In this document: positions 31,280-40,366 of the stretch, in pieces
Numbering within the stretch: position 1 is the stretch's first letter
Layout of the letters: every line of letters begins with the position of its first letter
Source of the DNA: Rhizorhabdus phycosphaerae
GTDB taxonomy: Bacteria > Pseudomonadota > Alphaproteobacteria > Sphingomonadales > Sphingomonadaceae
Reading direction: 5' to 3'
Length of the DNA stretch: 64,000 nucleotides
Assembly: GCF_011044255.1 (NCBI RefSeq)
Contig: NZ_CP049107.1
Location: 310,001-374,000 of the forward strand
The notes under the pieces: generated by a model
The model's database searches: none
The model's input: the letters and a program-made list of their open reading frames with translations, nothing else
What the model was told of the DNA's origin: nothing
Made by a program: the position numbers and the translations under genes

Positions 31280-31837
31280 ATGCCCGCCTATAACAAGGCC
31301 GATCTCGAACGCCGGATGCAGGGCGCCGTCGAGTCGCTCAAGAGTGATCTCACGGGTCTGCGCACCGGTCGTGCGTCGATCAATCTGCTCGATCCGGTCA
31401 CGGTCGAGATCTACGGTGCACATATGCCGCTGAACCAGGCTGCGACGGTGACCGCGCCGGAATCGCGAATGTTGTCGGTGCAGGTCTGGGACCGCTCGAA
31501 TGTGGGGCCGGTCGACAAGGCGATCCGCTCGGCGGGCCTGGGGCTCAACCCGATCGTCGACGGCCAGACGCTGCGTATTCCGATCCCGGACCTGACCGAA
31601 GAGCGCCGCAAGGAACTGGCTAAGCTCGCCAGCCAATATGCGGAGAAGGCCCGCGTGGCCGTGCGCAACGTCCGTCGTGATGGCATGGACAGCCTCAAGC
31701 TCGACGAGAAGAAGGGCGAAATCAGCGAGGACGACCGCAAGCGGCGGGAGACCGAAGTCCAGAAGATGACCGACGCGACGATCGCCGAAGTCGATGCGGC
31801 CGCGGCTGCGAAGGAGAAGGAAATCCTCGGGAAGTGA
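31280..31837 (+). CDS. frr: Ribosome recycling factor
   Basis: Splits post-termination ribosomes together with EF-G; 185 residues, exact family length. N-terminal three-helix bundle starts with [20 protein letters not shown] and the arm [19 protein letters not shown]; the second half begins [11 protein letters not shown] near residue 134. Begins 12 nt after pyrH; its stop overlaps the uppS GTG start (GTGA). Confidence 0.98.
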   Translation: MPAYNKADLERRMQGAVESLKSDLTGLRTGRASINLLDPVTVEIYGAHMPLNQAATVTAPESRMLSVQVWDRSNVGPVDKAIRSAGLGLNPIVDGQTLRIPIPDLTEERRKELAKLASQYAEKARVAVRNVRRDGMDSLKLDEKKGEISEDDRKRRETEVQKMTDATIAEVDAAAAAKEKEILGK

Positions 31838-32583
31838 GCGGCTTGTCCGCCAGTCCTGCGACCAATGCCGAAGCTGCGGGGGGCAACGGCATGCCGCGCC
31901 ATGTTGCGATCATCATGGACGGAAACGGACGTTGGGCCAAGCGGCGCTTTCTTCCCCGCGTGGCCGGGCACCGCGCCGGCGCCGAGGCCGTGCGCACCAC
32001 GGTCAAGGCGGCGGCAGACATGGGGCTCCGCGCGCTCACCCTTTATGCCTTCTCCTCGGAGAACTGGCGCCGCTCAGCCGAAGAGGTGACCGACCTCATG
32101 GGTCTTCTGCGGCTGTATCTCCGCAAGGAGGTCGCCGAACTCCATCGAAACGGCATCCGCCTGCGTACCATCGGCGACATCAGCGCGCTTGAGGGCGACC
32201 TCATCGGGCTGGTTCGCGACGGTGTCGAACTGACCAAAAATAACCGTCGTCTCGATTTCGTGCTGGCGCTCAATTACGGGGCGCAGGACGAGATGCTCCG
32301 GGCGGTGCGCGGTATCGCCGCACAGGTTCAGGCGGGCACTCTCGATCCCGACGCCATCGATCAGGCGACGATCGAGGCCCGGCTCGACACGCACGACCTG
32401 CCGCCGCTCGATCTGCTGATCAGGACGTCGGGCGAGCGGCGGCTGTCCAATTTCCTGCTGTGGCAGGCGGCCTATGCCGAACTGCTGTTCGTCGATACGC
32501 TGTGGCCCGATTTCGACGGCAACGCTCTGGCGGCGGCGATCGCCGATTTCGGCACCCGCGAGCGGCGCTTCGGCGGGCGCTGA
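31834..32583 (+). CDS. uppS: Undecaprenyl diphosphate synthase
   Basis: Cis-prenyltransferase building the C55 lipid carrier for peptidoglycan and surface sugars. 249 residues; the signature [20 protein letters not shown] near residue 26 contains the catalytic Asp (DGNGRWA), and [15 protein letters not shown] near 195 holds the conserved Ser-Glu-Arg-x-Ser-Asn. GTG start overlaps the frr stop. A later GTG/ATG would cut the conserved core, so this start is retained. cdsA follows after 11 nt. Confidence 0.96.
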   Translation: MSGLSASPATNAEAAGGNGMPRHVAIIMDGNGRWAKRRFLPRVAGHRAGAEAVRTTVKAAADMGLRALTLYAFSSENWRRSAEEVTDLMGLLRLYLRKEVAELHRNGIRLRTIGDISALEGDLIGLVRDGVELTKNNRRLDFVLALNYGAQDEMLRAVRGIAAQVQAGTLDPDAIDQATIEARLDTHDLPPLDLLIRTSGERRLSNFLLWQAAYAELLFVDTLWPDFDGNALAAAIADFGTRERRFGGR

Positions 32584-32594
32584 GCCGCTTCCTC

Positions 32595-33395
32595 ATGGCC
32601 CTGACACGCGAACTTCGGCTCCGGATCGTCTCCGGTATCGTGATGATGGCGGTGGCTCTCACGGCTCTATGGTTCGGCGGGGCCGCTTTCTGGGCGCTGG
32701 CATCGCTGCTGGCCGTCCTGATGATGGTCGAATGGGCGACGATGGCGCAGGTGTCGCGCTGGCAGCTGTTGTTGAGCGTGCTGGCGGTCGCCGCGCTGAT
32801 GCTTTCGTCGCTGTCCTTCGCCGATCCGATCAAGCTGGCGACGATCGCCGATCGCCTGATCGCGCAGACCTTCGACCTGACCGGTCTCGCCGCGATCCTC
32901 GTGGCGGTCGTCAGCTTCCGTGCCCGCCTCGGTGCGGGTATACTCTATGCGGTCTTTCCGGCGGTGGCGCTGATCTATCTGCGCGAGCAGCCGGGCCAGG
33001 GCTTCGCGTTGGCTCTGTGGACGCTGGTTATCGTCTGGGCGACCGATATTGGCGCCTATTTCGCCGGCAGGGCGATCGGCGGCCCCAAGATTGCTCCATC
33101 GATCAGTCCCAGCAAGACCTGGGCCGGCCTGGCGGGTGGCATGGTCGGCGCGCTCGTCTGTGGTGCCGCCATCGCATCGGCCTCTGGCTTGGCGGCTCCT
33201 TTCCTCATCGCGGGAGCGCCGCTGGCGGTGGCCGCGCAAGTCGGCGACTTTTTCGAAAGCTGGCTCAAACGCCGGTCGGGCGTTAAGGATAGCGGCACGC
33301 TGCTTCCCGGCCATGGTGGTATACTGGACCGGCTCGACGGCGTCGTCCCGGTTGCGCTCCTTGTCGCAGCGGGCGTTGCGGGGGGGATTTTGTGA
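32595..33395 (+). CDS. cdsA: Phosphatidate cytidylyltransferase (CDP-diacylglycerol synthase)
   Basis: Makes CDP-diacylglycerol, precursor of phosphatidylserine and phosphatidylglycerol; membrane protein of 266 residues with about 7-8 hydrophobic segments. Start at ATG 32595, in a frame that is open further upstream but overlaps uppS there. The family signature is near the C-terminus: SPSKTWAGLAGGMVGA and LKRRSGVKDSGTLLPGHGGI followed by LDRLDG. Provides the substrate of pssA encoded 5 kb upstream. Confidence 0.95.
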   Translation: MALTRELRLRIVSGIVMMAVALTALWFGGAAFWALASLLAVLMMVEWATMAQVSRWQLLLSVLAVAALMLSSLSFADPIKLATIADRLIAQTFDLTGLAAILVAVVSFRARLGAGILYAVFPAVALIYLREQPGQGFALALWTLVIVWATDIGAYFAGRAIGGPKIAPSISPSKTWAGLAGGMVGALVCGAAIASASGLAAPFLIAGAPLAVAAQVGDFFESWLKRRSGVKDSGTLLPGHGGILDRLDGVVPVALLVAAGVAGGIL

Positions 33396-34555
33396 TGGTG
33401 AAGACGATATCCATCCTGGGCGCGACCGGATCGATCGGGACGTCGACGCTCGACCTGATCGAGCGGGACCGCGAGGCTTTCCGTATCGTCGCACTGACGG
33501 CGCAGCGCGACGTGGCCGGCCTTGCCGATGCGGCGCGTCGTACCCGTGCCGAATTGGCCGTGATCGGCGATCCCGCGCTTTATGGAGCGCTGAAGGCCGC
33601 TTTGGCAGGAAGCTCGGTCGAGGTCGCGGCCGGCGAGGAGGCGGTGGTGGACGCTGCGACCCGCGAGGCCGACTGGACGATGGCGGCCATCGTCGGCACC
33701 GCCGGCCTGCGCTCGACCATGGCGGCTCTGAGTGGTGGACGGACGGTCGCGCTTGCGAACAAGGAATCGCTGGTTTCTGCGGGCGCGCTCATGACCGACA
33801 CAGCCAGGCGCCACGGCGCCACCCTGCTGCCGGTCGATTCCGAGCATAATGCCGTTTTCCAGTGCTTCAATCATGCCGCGCCGGGAAGCATCCGCAAGGT
33901 TACGCTGACCGCCAGCGGCGGCCCATTTCGCGAGTGGACGCTGGACGCTATGCGCGCGGTCACGCCGGCCCAGGCCGTCAAGCACCCCAACTGGTCGATG
34001 GGCGCGAAGATATCGGTCGACTCGGCCACGCTGATGAACAAGGGGCTCGAGCTGATCGAGGCCTTTCATCTCTTTCCGCTCGAGGCGGATCAGTTCGACG
34101 CGGTCGTCCATCCACAGTCGGTGGTCCATGCGCTGGTCGATTATGTCGACGGTTCGGTGCTGGCCCAGCTTGGCTCTCCCGACATGCGGACGCCGATCGC
34201 GCATTGCCTGGCCTGGCCGCATCGCATGGCGACACCGTGTCAGCGGCTCGATCTCGCGAAGGTCGGTCGGCTCGATTTCCACGCGCCGGATCTGGAACGC
34301 TTTCCGGCCTTCGCGCTGGCCAAGGACATATTGGCCGAAGGGGCGGGGAGGGCGGCGATCCTCAACGCCGCCAATGAGATCGCGGTCGGGGCGTTCCTCG
34401 ACGGGCGGATCGGTTTCCTCGACATCGCGTTAATCGTGCGCAAAGCTCTCGATCGCTACGATCCCGGCGCACCGTCCAGCCTGGAAGAGGTATTCGCCAT
34501 CGACGCCGAAGCGCGCGCGGTGGCACGGGACGCGATGGAGACTATCGGCGCGTGA
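33395..34555 (+). CDS. dxr: 1-deoxy-D-xylulose-5-phosphate reductoisomerase
   Basis: Second enzyme of the MEP isoprenoid pathway, NADPH dependent; 386 residues. N-terminal Rossmann motif ILGATGSIGTSTLDLI, NKESLVSAG near residue 127 and metal/substrate region LLPVDSEHNAVFQC near 147, then LTASGGPF and KHPNWSMGAKISVDSATLMN. ATG at 33395 forms TGATG with the cdsA stop; GTG at 33392 is an alternative with overlap GTGA. The isoprenoid product feeds uppS just upstream. Overlaps rseP by four bases. Confidence 0.96.
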   Translation: MVKTISILGATGSIGTSTLDLIERDREAFRIVALTAQRDVAGLADAARRTRAELAVIGDPALYGALKAALAGSSVEVAAGEEAVVDAATREADWTMAAIVGTAGLRSTMAALSGGRTVALANKESLVSAGALMTDTARRHGATLLPVDSEHNAVFQCFNHAAPGSIRKVTLTASGGPFREWTLDAMRAVTPAQAVKHPNWSMGAKISVDSATLMNKGLELIEAFHLFPLEADQFDAVVHPQSVVHALVDYVDGSVLAQLGSPDMRTPIAHCLAWPHRMATPCQRLDLAKVGRLDFHAPDLERFPAFALAKDILAEGAGRAAILNAANEIAVGAFLDGRIGFLDIALIVRKALDRYDPGAPSSLEEVFAIDAEARAVARDAMETIGA

Positions 34556-35685
34556 CAGAAAATCCCGGTATCCTGTTCTCGCTCTTTGCTTTTCTGCTCG
34601 TCATCGGGCCTCTCATCTTCGTCCATGAATTGGGCCATTATCTGGTCGGACGCTGGTTCGGGGTGAAGGCGGACGCTTTCTCGATCGGCTTCGGCCGCGA
34701 GATTGCCGGCTATACCGACTCGCGCGGCACCCGGTGGAAGCTGGGCTGGATCCCGATGGGCGGATATGTGAAGTTCGCGGGCGACATGAACCCGGCCAGC
34801 CAGCCGACCCCGGAGTGGCTGGCGCTGCCCCCCGAAGAGCGGGCGAAAACCTTTCAGGCCAAGCCGGTCTGGCAGCGTTTCCTGATCGTGTTTGCGGGAC
34901 CGGCGACGAACTTTCTCGTCGCGATCGGCGTGTTCATGGCCTTCTTCGCGGCCTATGGCGTGCCGCGTACGCCGGCGACGCTTTCTGCCGTCATCGAGGG
35001 ATCACCCGCCGCCGCCGCGGGGCTGCGACCGGGCGACCGGATCAAGGCGGTTGCCGGACGACCCGTCGACACCTTCGACGAGATGGCGGAGATGATCCGT
35101 TTCCGTCCTGACGAGCGCCTGTCGCTCGACGTCGACCGCTCGGGGCAGGCGCTCAGCATTGCGGTCACGACCGCTGCCAATATCGAGCGCGACCGGTTCG
35201 GTAATGAATTCCGCAAGGGTACGATCGGCGTCAAGTCGGGGTCGATCGTGGTTGAGCCGGTATCCCTGCTGGAACTTCCGGGAGAGGCCACGCGGCAGAC
35301 CTTCGCCATCGTCCGGACGATGGTCGACACGCTCGGCCAGATCGTCACGGGGCGCCGTTCGGTCAAGGAACTGGGCGGGCCGATCAAGATCGCGCAGGTG
35401 TCGGGGCAGCAGGCTTCGCTGGGCCTGCTCAACTTCGTCATGCTGATGGCGCTCATTTCGATTAATCTGGGATTCATCAACCTGTTGCCAATCCCGATGC
35501 TCGACGGCGGTCATCTGATCTTTTACCTGTTCGAGGGTATAGCGCGCCGGCCGGTCCCTGAAAGGGCTATGGAATGGGCGTTTCGATCCGGATTGGCCGT
35601 ACTGCTGTCCTTCATGATCTTCGTTACGCTCAACGATATTCTGTCGCTGGGTGCTCTGGAGAGGCTTGCCGGGTTGATCGGCTGA
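34552..35685 (+). CDS. rseP: RseP-type site-2 intramembrane zinc protease
   Basis: Membrane metalloprotease acting on anti-sigma factors and remnant signal peptides. 377 residues; zinc motif FVHELGHYLVGRWFG (HExxH) near residue 24 in the first membrane segment, one PDZ domain about residues 130-200 (ASPAAAAGLRPGDRIKAVAG-like), and the second catalytic motif NLLPIPMLDGGH near 312. The E. coli protein has two PDZ domains; here only one is evident. GTG start overlaps the dxr stop (GTGA). Just upstream of bamA, the usual position. Confidence 0.96.
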   Translation: MTENPGILFSLFAFLLVIGPLIFVHELGHYLVGRWFGVKADAFSIGFGREIAGYTDSRGTRWKLGWIPMGGYVKFAGDMNPASQPTPEWLALPPEERAKTFQAKPVWQRFLIVFAGPATNFLVAIGVFMAFFAAYGVPRTPATLSAVIEGSPAAAAGLRPGDRIKAVAGRPVDTFDEMAEMIRFRPDERLSLDVDRSGQALSIAVTTAANIERDRFGNEFRKGTIGVKSGSIVVEPVSLLELPGEATRQTFAIVRTMVDTLGQIVTGRRSVKELGGPIKIAQVSGQQASLGLLNFVMLMALISINLGFINLLPIPMLDGGHLIFYLFEGIARRPVPERAMEWAFRSGLAVLLSFMIFVTLNDILSLGALERLAGLIG

Positions 35686-35755
35686 CCGTGATCGGGCAGT
35701 GCATGCGCACCTTCCTTGCTTGGGGGGGCGTGGATTCTATTGAAGCGGGGAACGC

Positions 35756-38467
35756 GTGACGGCGACGAGGAAGAATTTCGGCAGGGCTCGCTTTTGTTCG
35801 GCGCTGCTCGTCGGCACGATGCTGGGTGGCGCGTCGCAACCGCTGTTCGCACAGGACGCCGCGCCGCCGCAGATGGCGCCAGCCCCTGCAGCCGCCCCCA
35901 CTCTGGGCACGATCAAGACGGTCAACGTCTCCGGATCCGAGCGACTGGAGGCGGATACGGTCCGCTCCTATGTCAAGCTGGTGCCCGGCGAGACCTACAC
36001 CCGCGAGGCGCTCGATGAAGCGCTGAAGGAGCTGTACGAGACCGAATTGTTCGCCGACGTCCAGGTTCGGGACGATGGGCAGGGCAACATCACCCTGCAG
36101 GTCCGCGAGAACCCCGTCGTGAACCGGATCGTTCTGGAGGGCAACAAGCGCCTCAAGTCGGACAAGATCAACCCGGAGATCAAGCTGGCGCCGCGCCAGA
36201 TCTTTACCCGGTCGAAGGTCCGCGCCGACGTTGCGCGCATCGTCGAGCTCTATCGCCGCCAAGGTCGGTTCGCCGCGACGGTCGAACCCAAGATGGTCCA
36301 GCTGGACCAGAACCGCGTCGATATCATCTTCGAGATCAGCGAGGGCGACAAGTCCAAGGTCCGCAAGATCAACATCATCGGTAACGAGAAATTTTCCGAT
36401 GGCCGTCTGCGCGGCGAGATGGCGACCAAGCAGACGGGCATCACCAAGATCTTCTCGTCGGGCACCAGCTATGATCCCGACCGCATGTCCTATGACCAGC
36501 AGAAGCTGCGCCAATATTATCTGACGCAGGGCTATGCCGACTTCCGCGTGGTGTCGGCCGTGGCCGAGCTGACGCCGGACAAGAAGGACTTCATCATCAC
36601 CTATGTGGTGGAGGAAGGGCAGCGCTACAAATTCGGGGACGTCAGCCTGGAGAGCGAGATCCGCGACATCAAGGCGGACACGTTCAAATATCTGCTGCCG
36701 ATGAAGAAGGGCGACTGGTACAACGCAAAGGCAGTCGAGGACACGGTCGACGCGATCACCGAGGCGACCGGCGTGTTCGGCTTCACCCCCGACGTCCGTC
36801 CGGATTTCAACCGCGACAAGGACGATCTGACGATGGGGGTGGTCTTCAAGATCAACCAGTCGCCGCGCGTCTATGTCGAGCGGATCGACATCAACGGAAA
36901 CACGCACACCAAGGACAAGGTCGTCCGCCGCGAGTTCCGCCTGTCCGAGGGCGACGCCTTCAACAGCTTCAAGGTCAAGCGTTCGCGCGACCGCATCCAG
37001 TCGCTGGGGTTCTTCCAGGACAAATTCGAGATCGAACAGAAGCCGGGTTCGGCGCCCGATCGCGTCGTGCTCGAAGCCAATGTCGAGGAGAAATCGACCG
37101 GCGAACTGCAGGTGTCGGCCGGCTATTCGAGCCTCGAACGCTTCATCGTCGATCTTTCGATCCGCGAACGCAACTTCATGGGCAAGGGCCAGGAAGTCCG
37201 CGCCGGCGTAAGCTATTCGACCTATTCAAAGTCGATCGAGCTGGGCTTCACCGAGCCTTATGTGTTCGACAAGAACATCGCGGTCGGCTTCGACGTGTTC
37301 CGCCGCGACTACAACTCGTTCAACTTCTCCGGCAACGACCGCAACACCACCTATGAGCAGACGACAACGGGTTTCCAGATCCGTGCCGGCATTCCGCTGA
37401 CCGAGTTCATCACGCTCGCGACGCGCTATGGCCTCAGCTATGATCAGGTGTCGTTGAACAAGTTCACCTTCTACACCGACACCAACAACGATGGCATCCG
37501 GGATACCTGCGATCCGATCGTCGCCGGGCGCTATCTGTGCGATGCGATCGGTAACCGCCTGACCTCCTCGGTCGGTTACTCGCTGGTGTTCGACAATCTG
37601 AACAACCGACTGCGGCCTACGCGCGGCCAGCGCGCGGTGTTCAGCCAGGATTTCGCCGGCCTCGGCGGCACGGTCCGCTATATCAAGACCACCGCGCAGG
37701 CGACCAAATATTGGGGCATCGGCAGCGGCTTCGTCTTCTCCGCGAGCGCGGAGGGCGGCTATATCAAGGGCCTCGGCCAGCAGGTTCGCCTGATCGACCG
37801 CTTCTATCTGGGCGAGCCGGACATGCGCGGCTTCGGCATTCGTGGCGTCGGTCCGCGCGTGATCCGGTCCTTCTATGACACGACGACCGGGACGTTCCTG
37901 ACCGACCGCAATTCGCAGACGGACGATGCGCTCGGCGGCAACGCTTATTATCGTGGTCGGCTTGAGCTCGAGATTCCGCTCGGCAACGGCGCGCGCGAAC
38001 TGGGCCTGCGGCCGTCGATCTTCATGGACGTCGGTGCGGTGTTCGGTGTGAGTCGGCCCCGGCTTACCGCGCCAGAGATCGCCGGATATCCGTTCCAGCT
38101 CGATGCCAATGGTAAATACCTCCCGGTCGAACGCCTAGTTCTCGATAGTCAAGGACGTCAGATCTATACGGTGCCACTTACCGATACGACCAATCCTGGA
38201 GCCTCCACGCTGTGCCAGATTGGCTACTCGGCGACGGCCAACGGTCCTTGCGTCGGCAGCTCGCAGAATACGCGGGCCTTCTCCACGATCAGCCCCTTCC
38301 GCGAGGACTTCGTCGGCAACACCGCGAAGCCGCGTCTCTCGGTCGGTTTCGGCGTGAACTGGAACTCGCCCTTCGGCCCGTTCCGTATCGACATCGCTAA
38401 AGCCCTCCTCAAGGAGAAGGGCGACAACACCAAGACCTTCCAATTCAACGTAGGGACACAGTTCTGA
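35756..38467 (+). CDS. bamA: Outer membrane protein assembly factor BamA
   Basis: Central component of the machine inserting beta-barrels into the outer membrane. 903 residues, longer than E. coli BamA (810). GTG start, signal peptide ending near residue 34 (PLFAQDA), a Pro/Ala linker, five POTRA domains (about 45-425; each with the VRSYV/ LYETELFADVQV-like pattern), then the 16-stranded barrel ending in a Phe (VGTQF). Conserved barrel motif VRGFGIRG-type DMRGFGIRGVGPR near residue 690. Between about residues 780 and 845 lies an insertion with unusual codons and two Cys. Stop TGA overlaps the skp ATG (TGATG). Confidence 0.97.
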   Translation: MTATRKNFGRARFCSALLVGTMLGGASQPLFAQDAAPPQMAPAPAAAPTLGTIKTVNVSGSERLEADTVRSYVKLVPGETYTREALDEALKELYETELFADVQVRDDGQGNITLQVRENPVVNRIVLEGNKRLKSDKINPEIKLAPRQIFTRSKVRADVARIVELYRRQGRFAATVEPKMVQLDQNRVDIIFEISEGDKSKVRKINIIGNEKFSDGRLRGEMATKQTGITKIFSSGTSYDPDRMSYDQQKLRQYYLTQGYADFRVVSAVAELTPDKKDFIITYVVEEGQRYKFGDVSLESEIRDIKADTFKYLLPMKKGDWYNAKAVEDTVDAITEATGVFGFTPDVRPDFNRDKDDLTMGVVFKINQSPRVYVERIDINGNTHTKDKVVRREFRLSEGDAFNSFKVKRSRDRIQSLGFFQDKFEIEQKPGSAPDRVVLEANVEEKSTGELQVSAGYSSLERFIVDLSIRERNFMGKGQEVRAGVSYSTYSKSIELGFTEPYVFDKNIAVGFDVFRRDYNSFNFSGNDRNTTYEQTTTGFQIRAGIPLTEFITLATRYGLSYDQVSLNKFTFYTDTNNDGIRDTCDPIVAGRYLCDAIGNRLTSSVGYSLVFDNLNNRLRPTRGQRAVFSQDFAGLGGTVRYIKTTAQATKYWGIGSGFVFSASAEGGYIKGLGQQVRLIDRFYLGEPDMRGFGIRGVGPRVIRSFYDTTTGTFLTDRNSQTDDALGGNAYYRGRLELEIPLGNGARELGLRPSIFMDVGAVFGVSRPRLTAPEIAGYPFQLDANGKYLPVERLVLDSQGRQIYTVPLTDTTNPGASTLCQIGYSATANGPCVGSSQNTRAFSTISPFREDFVGNTAKPRLSVGFGVNWNSPFGPFRIDIAKALLKEKGDNTKTFQFNVGTQF

Positions 38468-39099
38468 TGAAAGCCTATCTGAAGACCGCAGCCGCCGCGG
38501 CGGCCCTGATGCTCTTGCCCGCCGCCGCCAATGCGCAGGCTGCTGCGGCCGCAACCGCTCCGGCAGCCGTCGCCGTCGTCGACCTCGACGCCGCCATCGT
38601 GAATTCGGCCGCCTTCCAGTCGGCGATGAGCCAGGTCCAGACGACCTACAAGACGCAGATCACCGCCGCGCAGACCCGCCAGACGGCGCTTCAGGGCGAG
38701 CTCAACGCGCTGCGTGCCGAGATCGAGAACCTCCAGAAGAACAGCGCCACGCCTAAGGCGACGCTCGACGCGAAGATCGCGACCTTCCAACAGAAGGGTC
38801 AGGCTGCTCAGGCCGAACTGCAGCGCCTCGCCGTGCCCTTCGCCCGCCCGCAGGCCTATGTCCGCGAGCAGGTCGAAGCCAAGGTCGAGCAGGCGCTTAA
38901 GGCCGCGATGACCGCGAAGAAGGTCGGCGTCGTGCTGCGCCCGGAAGCCGCCTTCGCCTTCCAGCCGACTTCGGACCTGACGCCCGACGTCGTGACCCAG
39001 CTCAACGCGCTCGTTCCCAGCGCCTCGATCACCCCGCCGGCCAACTGGCAGCCGGGCCAGTCGGAGCAGGCTCCGGCCGCGGCGCCGCAGGGTCGCTGA
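38467..39099 (+). CDS. skp: OmpH/Skp-family periplasmic chaperone
   Basis: Holdase that carries unfolded outer-membrane proteins to the BamA machine. 210 residues with a clear signal peptide ending ANAQA, then [20 protein letters not shown] and a long Gln/Ala-rich coiled-coil (about residues 60-130) as in Skp tentacles. The C-terminal part is longer than in E. coli and Pro/Ala-rich. Overlaps bamA by one base, and fabZ starts ten nt downstream; lpxD, usually between them, is absent. Confidence 0.9.
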   Translation: MKAYLKTAAAAAALMLLPAAANAQAAAAATAPAAVAVVDLDAAIVNSAAFQSAMSQVQTTYKTQITAAQTRQTALQGELNALRAEIENLQKNSATPKATLDAKIATFQQKGQAAQAELQRLAVPFARPQAYVREQVEAKVEQALKAAMTAKKVGVVLRPEAAFAFQPTSDLTPDVVTQLNALVPSASITPPANWQPGQSEQAPAAAPQGR

Positions 39100-39109
39100 T
39101 CGCAGCCCT

Positions 39110-39583
39110 ATGAGCGACGATAGCAAGACCGTGCTTGGCCCGCTGGACGTCCGGCGGGTCATGGCCGCGATCCCGCACCGCTACCCCATGCTCCTCGTCG
39201 ACCGCGTCGAGGAGCTGGTGGTGGACGAGCGCATCTCGGCCGTGAAGGCGGTGACGATCAACGAAGAGTTCTTCCAGGGCCATTTTCCCGGCCGTCCGAT
39301 CATGCCGGGCGTGCTGATCGTCGAAGCGCTGGCCCAGGCGGCGGGCGTGCTGGCGGTAGAATCGCTGGGCCTCTCGGGATCGGGCAAGCTCGTCTATTTC
39401 ATGACGATCGACGAAGTGAAGTTCCGCACGCCGGTCGAACCCGGCGTATTGCTGCGCCTCGACGTCGCCTTCGCGCAGAAGCGCGGCAGCGTCTGCAAGT
39501 TCGAGGGCAAGGCCTATCTGGGCGACAAGCTCGCCGCCCAGGCCAACTTCACCGCGATGATTGCCGATCCGCCCAAGGAATGA
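39110..39583 (+). CDS. fabZ: 3-hydroxyacyl-[acyl-carrier-protein] dehydratase FabZ
   Basis: Hot-dog fold dehydratase of fatty-acid elongation, 157 residues. The catalytic His is in [20 protein letters not shown] near residue 60; the other hallmark [15 protein letters not shown] is near 23. In lpx-bearing bacteria it usually sits between lpxD and lpxA; here its neighbours are skp and rpmE. ATG at 39110, 10 nt after skp. Confidence 0.97.
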   Translation: MSDDSKTVLGPLDVRRVMAAIPHRYPMLLVDRVEELVVDERISAVKAVTINEEFFQGHFPGRPIMPGVLIVEALAQAAGVLAVESLGLSGSGKLVYFMTIDEVKFRTPVEPGVLLRLDVAFAQKRGSVCKFEGKAYLGDKLAAQANFTAMIADPPKE

Positions 39584-39657
39584 TCGCCCGCGCGGGCTTC
39601 GGTGTCGGCCTTGCCAGAACGGGGCCGACACGGTAAGGGCCGCGCTTCGCTTCCCCA

Positions 39658-39680
39658 GGCTGGTCGGAACCAGCCATTTT
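39658..39680 (+). terminator. Terminator-like hairpin overlapping the rpmE ribosome-binding region
   Basis: Seven-base arms GGCTGGT (39658-39664) and ACCAGCC (39669-39675) with CGGA loop, then ATTTTT (39676-39681). The last Ts run straight into GGAG (39683-39686), the Shine-Dalgarno of rpmE. A second perfect stem GTGTCGGCC/GGCCGACAC (39602-39610/39623-39631) precedes it. It may end fabZ transcripts, or act as an attenuator for rpmE. Confidence 0.65.
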
Positions 39681-39694
39681 TGGAGCTTCTGACG

Positions 39695-39925
39695 ATGAAG
39701 AAAGATATCCATCCCGATTACCACCGGATCAAGGTCCAGCTGACCGACGGCACCACCTACGACACCTATTCGACCTGGGGTTCGGAAGGCGACACGCTGC
39801 AGCTCGACATCGATCCCTCGGTCCACCCGGCCTGGACGGGCGGCAAGGCCCAGCTCATGGATGCCGGCGGCCAGGTGGCTCGCTTCAACAAGCGCTTCGG
39901 CGGGCTGTCGCTCACCAAGAAGTAA
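39695..39925 (+). CDS. rpmE: 50S ribosomal protein L31 (cysteine-free type)
   Basis: 76-residue ribosomal protein starting at ATG 39695 ([20 protein letters not shown]); the longer frame upstream runs through the hairpins. It contains no cysteine, so it lacks the zinc site of C+ L31 proteins and is the zinc-independent type. The C-terminal RFNKRFGGL is conserved. GGAG nine bases upstream overlaps a terminator-like hairpin; a second hairpin follows the gene. Confidence 0.96.
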   Translation: MKKDIHPDYHRIKVQLTDGTTYDTYSTWGSEGDTLQLDIDPSVHPAWTGGKAQLMDAGGQVARFNKRFGGLSLTKK

Positions 39926-39953
39926 GCTTGGTTCCGAGCTTCGGACATGGATA

Positions 39954-39979
39954 TGGCTGGGCGTTCGCCCGGCCATTTT
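39954..39979 (+). terminator. Rho-independent terminator of rpmE
   Basis: Eight-bp stem GGCTGGGC (39955-39962) / GCCCGGCC (39967-39974, one G-U pair) with GTTC loop, followed by ATTTTC; 29 nt after the rpmE stop. Confidence 0.75.
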
Positions 39980-40015
39980 CATTTGGAGGGGAGGCCCTCC
40001 CGGAGGCGCACCGCC

Positions 40016-40366
40016 ATGCTGTCTGATCGCGCGCGCCGCGGGCTGTTCGGGGCCGCCGTCCTGATCATCTATGGGCTGGCGATCATGCCGTCGGACAAGG
40101 CGCCCGATCTCGGCGCCGGCGACAAGATCAACCACATCGCCGCCTTCCTGTTTCTGACGCTGTTCGGCCGATGGGCGCTGCGCGGTACGGCGCGGCTGTG
40201 GCTCGCGCTGGGCCTGTCCGTTTTCGGCGCGTGGATCGAGGTGACACAGGCGATCCCGATGCTCAACCGCGACGCCAGCGCCTGGGACTGGATCGCCGAC
40301 AGCGCGGCGATCGGCGTGGCGTTGCTGCTCGCCTGGCCCGTGGAAAGCCTGCTGAGGCGGCGATGA
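40016..40366 (+). CDS. VanZ-like membrane protein
   Basis: 116 residues, four hydrophobic segments. Visible family features are GDKINHIAAFLFLTLFG near residue 35 and EVTQAIPMLNRDASAWDWIA near 70, which match the VanZ core (the N-H pair and the E-x-x-Q-x-x-x-x-x-R-x-x-x-x-x-D pattern). Start ATG 40016, with GGAG about ten bases upstream; longer upstream frame is the rpmE terminator. VanZ relatives of this short type have no settled function. Overlaps the next gene by ATGA. Confidence 0.8.
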   Translation: MLSDRARRGLFGAAVLIIYGLAIMPSDKAPDLGAGDKINHIAAFLFLTLFGRWALRGTARLWLALGLSVFGAWIEVTQAIPMLNRDASAWDWIADSAAIGVALLLAWPVESLLRRR

